Program-made: the position numbers and the translations under genes
The notes under the pieces: model-generated
Database searches by the model: none
Told to the model about the DNA's origin: nothing
The model's input: only the letters and a program-made list of their open reading frames with translations
From: Paenibacillus sp. DMB20
GTDB lineage: Bacteria > Bacillota > Bacilli > Paenibacillales > Paenibacillaceae
NCBI RefSeq assembly: GCF_000987955.1
Contig: NZ_LAZU01000012.1
Coordinates: 1-64,000 of the forward strand
Length of the DNA stretch: 64,000 bases
Direction of reading: 5' to 3'
Shown: piece by piece, positions 1 to 7,340 of the stretch
How the letters are laid out: each line of letters opens with the position of its first letter
Position numbering within the stretch: the first letter of the stretch is position 1

Positions 1-53
1 TTAAATCCGGCGAAGTTAAAGTAGCGGGAGAACAAGGGGAACTGATTAAGTAA
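1..53 (+). CDS. C-terminal end of an upstream gene, probably the BmpA/NupN nucleoside-binding lipoprotein
   Basis: The first 50 bases read in frame as KSGEVKVAGEQGELIK followed by TAA at 51-53. Only the last 16 or so residues are present, so the family cannot be seen directly. The next three genes are the ATPase and two permeases of a BmpA-type nucleoside ABC importer, and in that family the binding lipoprotein is normally the first gene. The assignment therefore rests on context. Confidence 0.5.
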   Translation, partial: KSGEVKVAGEQGELIK

Positions 54-90
54 TTAGGTAATCGAAAGCTACCATGCACAACATAAAAAA

Positions 91-115
91 AGACGGAGGG
101 GATCCGTCTTTTTTT
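91..115 (+). terminator. Rho-independent terminator after the nupN-like gene
   Basis: The 7-bp stem AGACGGA / TCCGTCT (91-97 and 103-109) has a 5-nt loop, is preceded by an A-run and is followed by seven T. It would end most transcripts of the binding-protein gene before the ATPase gene, a common way to make more binding protein than transporter. Confidence 0.85.
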
Positions 116-120
116 AAGGT

Positions 121-230
121 ATAAGAAAGTATAAGCTTCGAAAGACGACGGCTTCCTTATATCGCAAGAAAAACTTCCGCTAAATGCGGTCTGTCTTCTG
201 AGAAAGTACGTCGATAGACGTTTTTCTTAT
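121..230 (+). repeat. Dispersed structured repeat, copy R1
   Basis: This 110-bp unit starts ATAAGAAAG and ends GTTTTTCTTAT, giving 8-bp terminal inverted repeats. Inside are the small hairpin CCGC-TAAAT-GCGG, the inverted pair AAGAAAAAC / GTTTTTCTT, and ACGTC-GATA-GACGT followed by T-rich sequence. Close copies lie at 11942, 12052 and 38653. R1 sits between the nupN terminator and nupO. Confidence 0.85.
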
Positions 231-330
231 GAGGCCCTTAAAGGCATGGAATGATTTGAGTTCATGCTGATTTTAGCTGATTATTACGATGTCCCGGGAC
301 GGGACAAAAAGAAGGAGAGGACCCAAAGCC

Positions 331-1869
331 ATGGACTATGTTGTCGAGATGGTGGGCATCCGCAAGGAATTTCCGGGGATCGTGGCAAATGACGACATTA
401 CGCTCAGGCTGCAAAAAGGGGAGATCCACGCCCTGCTCGGTGAGAACGGGGCGGGCAAGTCAACCCTGATGAGCATTCTGTTCGGCATGTATCAGCCCGA
501 CCGCGGAACAATCAAAGTGAATGGCCGGGAAGTCAAGATCACCAATCCGAACGTGGCCAATAAACTCGGGATCGGGATGGTGCATCAGCACTTTAAACTG
601 GTCGAGCCGTTTACCGTCACCGAAAATATCATTCTTGGCAGTGAAACGCGAAAAGGATGGGGATTATCCCTGGATGTGAAAACCGCGGCCAAGCGGGTGG
701 AAGCGCTGTCCAAGAGGTATGGGCTGAACGTGGACCCTTATGCCAAAATCGAGGATATTTCGGTCGGCATGCAGCAAAGGGTGGAAATTCTCAAAATGCT
801 GTACCGCGACGCGGAGGTGCTTATTTTTGACGAGCCGACGGCCGTTCTGACACCGCAGGAAATCGAAGATCTTCAAAGCATCATGAAAAACCTTGTGAGC
901 GAAGGCAAATCCATTATTCTGATCACGCATAAGCTGAAGGAAATCAAAGCGGTTGCGAACCGCTGTACCGTTATCCGCCGGGGAAAAACGATCGGGACCG
1001 TGGATGTGGCCGAAACGAGCCGCGAGACCATGGCCGAAATGATGGTGGGCCGCAGCGTTTCCTTCAAAGTGGACAAGAAGGAGAGCAATCCCGAAGGAAA
1101 GGTTCTTGAGGTTAGCTCGCTTACCGTCAAGAACAGCAAAAAAGTCGATGCGCTCAAATCCTTTTCGCTTGAACTGTACGCCGGGGAAATCGTGGGCATA
1201 GCCGGCGTGGACGGAAACGGGCAGACCGAGCTGGTGGAGGCTATTACGGGCCTACGGCGGGCGGAAAGCGGAACCGTAAGCTTGAATGGAAAAGCCATCA
1301 CGGGCCTGTCCATTCGCGAACGGAACGAAAGCGGAATCGGCCATATCCCTGAGGACCGCCAAAAAAGAGGACTCGTGCTGGATTACACGCTGGAGGAGAA
1401 TATGATTCTCGAGGTATACAACCGGCCGCCTTACTCCAAAAAGGGGCTGCTCCAGCCGTCCGCTATCCGCAAGCATGCGGACCATATCATACAAAGCTTC
1501 GATGTTCGCTCGGGAACCGGCGGGAAATCCATCGTCCGTTCGATGTCCGGAGGAAACCAGCAGAAGGCCATCATCGGCCGTGAGGTTGAACGCGACCCCG
1601 ATCTGCTGATTGCGGTTCAGCCGACCCGGGGCTTGGACGTAGGCTCGATCGAATATATTCACAAGCGTTTGATCGAACAGCGGGACAAGGGGAAAGCCGT
1701 TTTGCTGGTTTCGCTGGAGCTTGATGAAGTGCTGAATTTGTCGGACCGCATCGCGGTCATCAACAACGGCGAGCTGGTCGGTATCGTCAAAGCCTCCGAA
1801 ACGAACGAAAGAGAGCTCGGCCTGATGATGGCCGGTTATCAAAAGGAGGAGGGCACACCGCATGAATAA
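331..1869 (+). CDS. nupO: Nucleoside ABC transporter, ATP-binding protein (NupO/YufO-like)
   Basis: This 512-residue protein has two tandem ABC ATPase domains, as in the RbsA/NupO class that energises sugar and nucleoside importers. The first domain carries Walker A GENGAGKST, signature SVGMQQR and Walker B LIFDEPT. The second has the degenerate Walker A GVDGNGQTE, signature SGGNQQK and an altered Walker B ending AVQPTRGLD, normal for this class. The frame is open from 289, but AAGGAGAGGA at 311-320 places the start at ATG 331. It overlaps nupP by 8 bases, so the two are translationally coupled. Together with nupP and nupQ it matches the guanosine importer operon of Bacillus subtilis in order and content. 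Substrate is inferred from that match. Confidence 0.9.
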   Translation: MDYVVEMVGIRKEFPGIVANDDITLRLQKGEIHALLGENGAGKSTLMSILFGMYQPDRGTIKVNGREVKITNPNVANKLGIGMVHQHFKLVEPFTVTENIILGSETRKGWGLSLDVKTAAKRVEALSKRYGLNVDPYAKIEDISVGMQQRVEILKMLYRDAEVLIFDEPTAVLTPQEIEDLQSIMKNLVSEGKSIILITHKLKEIKAVANRCTVIRRGKTIGTVDVAETSRETMAEMMVGRSVSFKVDKKESNPEGKVLEVSSLTVKNSKKVDALKSFSLELYAGEIVGIAGVDGNGQTELVEAITGLRRAESGTVSLNGKAITGLSIRERNESGIGHIPEDRQKRGLVLDYTLEENMILEVYNRPPYSKKGLLQPSAIRKHADHIIQSFDVRSGTGGKSIVRSMSGGNQQKAIIGREVERDPDLLIAVQPTRGLDVGSIEYIHKRLIEQRDKGKAVLLVSLELDEVLNLSDRIAVINNGELVGIVKASETNERELGLMMAGYQKEEGTPHE

Positions 1870-2917
1870 CAGCGTAAAATCGTTGCTTGCCGTCCTTTTC
1901 GGACTCCTTGCGGGAGCGCTGCTTATGGCGCTGACCGGCCATAATCCGGTGGAAGGGTACAAATTCCTCATCCAGGGCGGGCTGAAGAACCCGGAACGGA
2001 TCGGGAATACGCTGGCCACGGCAACTCCGCTCATTCTGACGGGCTTGTCGGTCGCGTTTGCGTTCCGCACGGGACTGTTCAATATCGGGGCGGCGGGCCA
2101 GATGCTGTTCGGCGGCTTTTGCGCAACGGCGATCGGTCTCACGGTAGACCTGCCGCAGGGATTGCTTGTGCCGCTTATGATTTTGATCGGCTTTATCGGC
2201 GGTGCTTTATGGGCGGTTATTCCGGGAATATTGAAGGCCCGTTACAATGTGCATGAGGTCGTATCGACGATCATGATGAACTGGATTGCTTACTGGACGG
2301 TCTACTACGTGGTTCCGGCCTATTTCAAAGGGGAAAGTTTGGAAACGGAATCCCGGCAGCTTCCGCCGGAAGCCATGCTTCACCAGGACTGGCTCAGCGA
2401 TTTGTTCCAAGGCTCCTACGTAAACCTGGGCTTTTTTATCGCCGTTCTGGCGGTTATCATCATAGCCTTTATCATTAACAAAACGACGCTGGGGTACGAG
2501 CTGAAAGCGGTTGGATTCAACCGTCACGCGGCCGAATACGCGGGTATCGCGGTAAAGCGCAGCATCGTTCTTTCCATGCTCATATCCGGCGGGATCGCCG
2601 GCTTGGCAGGCGTGGCGCAGTATACCGGGAATGCCTCCAGCATTCAAATCGGCATCCTGCCGACCCAAGGCTTTGACGGCATCGCCGTTGCGCTGCTGGG
2701 CGTCAACGCTCCTCTGGGCGTATTCCTGTCGGCTTTGTTCTTCGGCCTGTTGTATTCGGGCAGAGGATTTATGAACGCCATGACGGAAATACCGCCGGAG
2801 ATCGCCGATTCGATTATCGCAATCATTATCTATTTTGCGGCGACAAGCATCCTGATCGAGCGTCTCTTCCGAAAATTGAAAACGCGTCGAGCGGCAAATA
2901 AAAAGCAGGGGGATTGA
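1862..2917 (+). CDS. nupP: Nucleoside ABC transporter permease (NupP/YufP-like)
   Basis: This is a 351-residue integral membrane protein of the BPD_transp_2 (LivM/RbsC-like) superfamily with about ten hydrophobic segments. The glycine-rich stretches FRTGLFNIGAAGQM and IQIGILPTQGFDGIAVALLG are typical of nucleoside permeases of this class. AAGGAGGAGG lies just upstream of ATG 1862, inside the end of nupO. It would form the membrane channel as a heterodimer with the product of the next gene. Confidence 0.9.
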   Translation: MNNSVKSLLAVLFGLLAGALLMALTGHNPVEGYKFLIQGGLKNPERIGNTLATATPLILTGLSVAFAFRTGLFNIGAAGQMLFGGFCATAIGLTVDLPQGLLVPLMILIGFIGGALWAVIPGILKARYNVHEVVSTIMMNWIAYWTVYYVVPAYFKGESLETESRQLPPEAMLHQDWLSDLFQGSYVNLGFFIAVLAVIIIAFIINKTTLGYELKAVGFNRHAAEYAGIAVKRSIVLSMLISGGIAGLAGVAQYTGNASSIQIGILPTQGFDGIAVALLGVNAPLGVFLSALFFGLLYSGRGFMNAMTEIPPEIADSIIAIIIYFAATSILIERLFRKLKTRRAANKKQGD

Positions 2918-2921
2918 GAAC

Positions 2922-3875
2922 ATGTGGACAACGCTTGAACAGATTTTTCCGTATGCCATCGTTTTCACGATCCCGCTTTTGATTACCGCCTTGGGCGCAC
3001 TTTTCAGTGAACGAAGCGGGGTCGTGAACATCGGCTTGGACGGCTTGATGATTGTCGGTTCCTTTATCGGAGCTTTTGTCGTATCCAAAATGCAGGAACA
3101 ATGGCCGGGCGCCCCATGGGTGCTGTGGGTCGGGCTGCTGGCCGCGGCGGCGGCGAGCGCGCTGTTTTCACTTCTGCACGCCTTTGCCAGCATCAATCTC
3201 AGCGCCAACCAGATCATAAGCGGTACGGCGATTAACATGATCGCCGGAGCGCTCACGATTTTCCTGGCACGCAACATGACCGGCAGCGGCAATATCCGCA
3301 TTACAAACGGTTTTGCGCCGTATGATGTACCGTGGTTGTCATCGATTCCGATTATTGGGGATTTGTTCTTCTCCAAGACGTACGACTCAACGTGGATTGT
3401 CCTGGTGTTGCTGATCGTCAGCACATGGCTGCTGTACAAAACACCGTTCGGTTTGCGCCTCCGTTCCTGCGGTGAGCATCCGCACGCGGCAGAGGCAGCC
3501 GGCATCCGGGTAAGACCGATGCGGTATGTCGGCGTCATGATTTCGGGGGCTTTCGCCGGTCTCGGGGGAGCGATCATCCTATTGACGTATGCGGGCGAGT
3601 TTACCGGCAACGTCGCCGGTCTCGGCTTCCTTGCCTTGGCCTCCCTGATCTTTGGTCAGTGGAAACCGATGGGCGTATTGGCCGCGACGCTGTTCTTCGG
3701 GTTTGCGAGCACGGTGGCGAACGTATCGCAGGTCATTCCGCAGCTTGCCGTCGTCCCGCCGGTCGTTCTTAAGGTATTCCCTTATGTGGTTACCCTGATT
3801 GCGCTCGTGCTCTTCTCGAAATCCTCTAATGCGCCGAAAGCCGTAGGGGAACCGTTCGACTCAGGCAAACGGTGA
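2922..3875 (+). CDS. nupQ: Nucleoside ABC transporter permease (NupQ/YufQ-like)
   Basis: The 317-residue product is the shorter second permease of the nucleoside importer. ERSGVVNIGLDGLMIVGSF near the N terminus and the glycine-rich GFLALASLIFGQWKPMG near the C terminus fit the YufQ/RbsC-like fold. It begins 4 bases after nupP stops, with a purine-rich AGCAGGGGGA site, so it belongs to the same operon. A strong terminator follows at 3897. Confidence 0.9.
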   Translation: MWTTLEQIFPYAIVFTIPLLITALGALFSERSGVVNIGLDGLMIVGSFIGAFVVSKMQEQWPGAPWVLWVGLLAAAAASALFSLLHAFASINLSANQIISGTAINMIAGALTIFLARNMTGSGNIRITNGFAPYDVPWLSSIPIIGDLFFSKTYDSTWIVLVLLIVSTWLLYKTPFGLRLRSCGEHPHAAEAAGIRVRPMRYVGVMISGAFAGLGGAIILLTYAGEFTGNVAGLGFLALASLIFGQWKPMGVLAATLFFGFASTVANVSQVIPQLAVVPPVVLKVFPYVVTLIALVLFSKSSNAPKAVGEPFDSGKR

Positions 3876-3896
3876 GTTCCAAAAATGATTAAAATG

Positions 3897-3951
3897 AATC
3901 CCCTCCGAGCAAGCCTTCCCGAACAGGGAAGGGGGCTGGAGGGGATTTTTT
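3897..3951 (+). terminator. Terminator of the nucleoside ABC operon
   Basis: The outer stem AATCCCCTCC (3897-3906) pairs with GGAGGGGATT (3938-3947), with a nested CCTTCCC/GGGAAGG stem, followed by a T-run. It ends the nup operon before the convergent gene at 3988. Confidence 0.9.
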
Positions 3952-3987
3952 CGTTGTGACTGAAAAAGGTCAACCGCTCTGCATTCT

Positions 3988-4410
3988 TTATTCCGTGGTC
4001 TTCCATGCCGGGTTCCAGACGACTTCCCACAAATGGCCGTCGGGATCCTGGAAGTAGCCCGAGTACCCTCCCCAGAACGTGTCCTGCGAAGGGACCGTGA
4101 TGACCGCGCCAGCCTTTTCAACGGCTGCCATCACCTGATCCACTTCTTCCTTGCTGCTTACGTTGTGGCCTATGGTAAACTCGGTGGAGCTGGCTCCGGT
4201 TAAAGCGACTTTTGCGTCGTGAGCGAGGTCTTTACGATTCCAAATGGCAAGCCTTAAGCCGCCTTCCAAGTCGAAAAAGGCAACGGCCCCGTGCTCGAAC
4301 TCCTTTCCGACGATGCCTTCCGTCGGCAGCCCGATACCGTCGCGGTAGAATTTCAGCGACCGCTCCAGATCGTCCACCCCTAAAGTAAGAACCGATATCC
4401 GTGGTTTCAT
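3988..4410 (-). CDS. VOC-family (glyoxalase/bleomycin-resistance fold) protein
   Basis: This 140-residue protein matches the vicinal oxygen chelate superfamily. It opens with the strand-helix pattern ISVLTLGVDDLERSLKFYRDGIGLP and closes with GGYSGYFQDPDGHLWEVVWNP, the canonical last repeat. The His and Glu of GHLWEV are the usual metal-ligand positions. Such proteins include glyoxalases, fosfomycin or bleomycin resistance proteins and dioxygenases; the substrate cannot be told from sequence. GGAGG precedes the start. A 12-bp perfect palindrome lies about 30 bases upstream. Confidence 0.85.
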   Translation of the reverse strand: MKPRISVLTLGVDDLERSLKFYRDGIGLPTEGIVGKEFEHGAVAFFDLEGGLRLAIWNRKDLAHDAKVALTGASSTEFTIGHNVSSKEEVDQVMAAVEKAGAVITVPSQDTFWGGYSGYFQDPDGHLWEVVWNPAWKTTE

Positions 4411-4439
4411 TTTAGATGGCCTCCTTGTAATTCATCTCG

Positions 4440-4469
4440 CATCGGGTCGATATGCACATCGACCCGATG
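4440..4469. promoter_or_regulatory. 12-bp perfect palindrome upstream of the VOC gene
   Basis: CATCGGGTCGAT and ATCGACCCGATG are perfect inverted repeats around a 6-nt ATGCAC loop. There is no T-run, so it is not an ordinary terminator. Its position 30 bases before the VOC start codon suits an operator or a leader hairpin. The rest of 4470-4767 shows no convincing gene; a Cys-containing 63-codon frame there lacks support. Confidence 0.5.
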
Positions 4470-4767
4470 ACCGGGAAGAAGGGTTGCAGCAGATCATGGG
4501 TTGGCATGAATAGAACCACTCCTTTTACAGGATGAAATGTATGCGATTGCATATTAAGTTTTTCTTTAGTTTAAAGGCTTCTTTCTCTTTTGACCAGCAT
4601 GATTGACAGATTCCGGCTACGGTGATATCCTCAATCAAACATAGGGTGAAATGTACCTGATTCATACATGGATACCCATGATCGGATTTTTTTGACGAAG
4701 ACTTGCGGCTGAACAAATTCCGTTTTCCTTCCTCGAGGACGACGGAGTCATTTAAACAGAAAAGAAT

Positions 4768-6165
4768 GTGATGATAACCATGCAGGCTTCTTTGCGAACG
4801 CGGATGGAAGGCATATTAAGCAAATATTTTTCGGGGGAATCCATGGATTACCGGCAGATCTTCGCCTTGTTTCTCCCGATCTTGATTGACCAGGCCTTTA
4901 TCGTCGGGCTCAATCTGCTCAATACGGCCATGATCAGTTCGTCGGGGGTGGCGGCCGTCAGCGCAGTCAACATGGTCGATTCGCTGAATATTTTTCTGAT
5001 CAGCGTATTTGTGGCCGTAGCGACCGGCGGGACGGTAGTCGTAGCGCAGTACAAAGGAAGCGGCAATGACCTGATGGTCTCCAGGGCTTCGGCAGGCACC
5101 ATAACCGCCGTGGCCTTGATTGCGTTGGGGATTGGCCTGCTGATCATGGGATTGCACAACCCGCTCCTTAATCTGCTGTTCGGATCGGCCTCGGCGGACG
5201 TGATGGACAATGCCAAAATTTATTTAATCGGGAGCAGCGCCTCCTATGTCGGCATAGCGATCGTTTCGGCCGTGTGCGCAGCTTTGAGGGGGGTCGGCAA
5301 AACCCGGGCGTCGCTGGCCCTTTCGCTGATCATGAACCTGCTTTATGTTGTATTGAACGTTGTTTTTATTAACTTTCTTCATATGGGTGTGCCGGGGATG
5401 ACCCTTGCCATCAACATTGCCCGCTATGCGGGGGCTGTTTGCGCCCTCTTTTATTTATTCAGAATGGAGGCTACGCTGCATCTGCACCTTCGGGATCTGG
5501 TTCATTTTCCGCTGTCGATGCTGCGCAAAATCATGTTCATCGGGATTCCGTTTGCCGCGGAGCAGATGTTCTTTAACGGGGGGAAAATATTAACCCAGGT
5601 GTTTATTGTCAGCCTGGGCACCTACGCCATCGCGACAAACGCCATCGGCGCTTCGCTCGCCGGCGTAATCCAGATCCCTGCGGCGGCCTTATCCCTAACG
5701 GTGGTCACGGTTGTCGGCCAATGCATCGGCAGGGGGAACATTGCGGACGCCCGCAAGTTCATGAAGTCCTTCCTGTGGCTGGGCTCCGCTTCCCTGGCGC
5801 TGACGGGGCTGATCCTAATGCCGTTTTTCCGGCCTTTGGTGGGGCTGTTTGATCCTCCCGCCGAAATCGTGGACGATATCTTTCTGCTTCTCCTGATCAA
5901 TACCATCATTCAGGTGCCGCTCTGGTCAATCAGCTTTATCCTGCCCTCCGCACTCCGTGCGGCCGGCGATTCGCGCTTCACCTCGGTGACCTCCATGCTG
6001 ACGATGTGGCTCTTCCGGGTAGTATTCGGTTACGTTCTGGGCATTACGCTGGGCTTCGGCATTCTCGGGGTCTGGGTGGCGATGAACTGTGAGTGGGGCG
6101 TGCGCGGTGCTATATTCCTATGGCGGTTCCGGGGGAAGAAGTGGTATGCTCACAGACTCATATAG
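4768..6165 (+). CDS. MATE-family multidrug/toxin exporter
   Basis: The product, about 460 residues, has twelve hydrophobic segments in two similar halves, the pattern of MATE antiporters. Typical features are the ALFLPILIDQAF opening helix, the VAQYKGSGN loop after helix 2 in the first half, and the matching VVGQCIGRGNIADARK loop in the second. These proteins exchange Na+ or H+ for drugs or toxic metabolites across the plasma membrane. The start is uncertain: GTG 4768, ATG 4771 and ATG 4780 are in frame and none has a clear Shine-Dalgarno. It stands alone between terminators. Confidence 0.85.
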   Translation: MMITMQASLRTRMEGILSKYFSGESMDYRQIFALFLPILIDQAFIVGLNLLNTAMISSSGVAAVSAVNMVDSLNIFLISVFVAVATGGTVVVAQYKGSGNDLMVSRASAGTITAVALIALGIGLLIMGLHNPLLNLLFGSASADVMDNAKIYLIGSSASYVGIAIVSAVCAALRGVGKTRASLALSLIMNLLYVVLNVVFINFLHMGVPGMTLAINIARYAGAVCALFYLFRMEATLHLHLRDLVHFPLSMLRKIMFIGIPFAAEQMFFNGGKILTQVFIVSLGTYAIATNAIGASLAGVIQIPAAALSLTVVTVVGQCIGRGNIADARKFMKSFLWLGSASLALTGLILMPFFRPLVGLFDPPAEIVDDIFLLLLINTIIQVPLWSISFILPSALRAAGDSRFTSVTSMLTMWLFRVVFGYVLGITLGFGILGVWVAMNCEWGVRGAIFLWRFRGKKWYAHRLI

Positions 6166-6203
6166 CGTGCTTTCGGACAAATACGGAATAGGATAAAAAA
6201 GAG

Positions 6204-6227
6204 GCCCCGACGACGGGGCTTTTTTTT
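6204..6227 (+). terminator. Terminator after the MATE gene
   Basis: The stem GCCCCG-ACGA-CGGGGC (6204-6219) is flanked by an A-run upstream and a run of T downstream. It lies between two convergent genes and could work in both directions. Confidence 0.9.
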
Positions 6228-6245
6228 GAAGATTATTGGAAGGGC

Positions 6246-7243
6246 TTAGTGAAGCGCATTCAAATCGGCCAGCACGGATTCGATCATTCCGGTCAGTGCG
6301 GCAAGCTCTTTGGAGCTGACAGCCTGCTTTCGGGCATAAGCCGCGGCTTGCTCCGTTTCCTGTTGAACCTCGGCCAACTCGCGGCTCATGTGCTCCAAGG
6401 TTGACTGAATGAGCCGAAGCGAATCTTTGGAGCGGCTGGCCAACTTGCGAATTTCGTTGGCAACGACTTCGAATCCCCTTCCCGCTTCACCCGCATGCGC
6501 GGCTTCTATAGCAGCATTAATGCCGATCAAGTGGGTCTGGTCGGACAAATCGGTTACGGCGGAGCGATGGTATGCATATTATGGACGCTTTCCGTGAAAC
6601 CCACGACTTTGGATGCGGTCTGTTCTTGCAATAAAGCGGAATGGGCGGAAGTTTGTTCGACGATTTGGCTGTTCTTATGCAGTTTCGCCATCATTTCGGC
6701 GAGTTCTTGAACGGCGCTTTGTATTTTTAAGAGCATATGCTCTTTTTCGTCCGCCATTTGGCGGATTTTTTCTTTTTCATCCTGTTCGTAAGCCTCCAGC
6801 ACGATTTGCGCGTCCAGATTGAACATTTTGGTCAGGACACGGATGATTTCGATGCATTCATCGGGTGCCAGCGGCAGAAGGCATGACGCGGTGATGTCCA
6901 GGTAAAGGATATAGGTTCCCAAGTACCAATCCGTCGTCAGGCCGATTCGGGAATGCAGCTTACCGATATACAGCCTTCTGTCGATATATTCATTATCAAT
7001 CATGCCATCCGCCATCGACCGAAAATACCACCGCTGGGTTTGTTTCAATCTTTCCAGGCTGCTGTGCGCTTGAATGATCTTAGCCAGCTCGGGCTCATCG
7101 ATCAATCGCTGATACAGCTTGTCCACGACAAGCTCGGTGATTTGTTCCAACAAACCTTGCTTACTTTTCAGGTAAGAGAGGTCGATTTCGGTAATTCCAA
7201 TGAAGTCTAACTGCTTTTTTCGTCTCGGATCAACGCTTATCAT
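6246..7243 (-). pseudogene. Globin-coupled methyl-accepting sensor (HemAT-like), broken by one frameshift
   Basis: The upstream part (7243 to about 6554) is a sensor globin. It has the proximal-histidine motif GKLHSRIGL (His97) and a Tyr in DKLYQRL (Tyr44) in the distal position used by HemAT. The downstream part (about 6575 to 6246) is the signalling tip of a chemoreceptor, with [22 protein letters not shown]. The two halves join if one base is restored near 6553-6570, giving a continuous [12 protein letters not shown]. About 332 residues is short compared with HemAT of B. subtilis, and there is no membrane segment, so it would be a soluble oxygen or redox sensor. It may be a true pseudogene or a one-base sequencing error. 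It is divergent from the hydrolase/SARP gene. Confidence 0.8.
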
Positions 7244-7256
7244 CTTTACCCCCGCA

Positions 7257-7271
7257 ACAATACAGTATTGT
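7257..7271. promoter_or_regulatory. Palindromic operator between globin sensor and hydrolase-SARP gene
   Basis: ACAATAC-A-GTATTGT is a perfect 15-bp palindrome in the 97-bp divergent intergenic region. It begins 14 bases from the sensor start and 70 bases from the regulator start, so one bound protein could affect both. Confidence 0.5.
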
Positions 7272-7340
7272 GGCAGTCATTATATCAAGCCGAACGCTAC
7301 GCTTACGCTACATAATTTATGACAACAGGAGAGCAAAAGC

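Noticed and set aside
2207..3610. 467-codon minus-strand frame across nupP/nupQ
   Set aside because: It has a composition-driven sequence without domains and covers two well-supported permease genes.
4525..4716. 63-codon Cys-containing minus-strand frame
   Set aside because: No ribosome site or similarity could be seen, and it lies in an A/T-rich gap. It is not supported as a gene.
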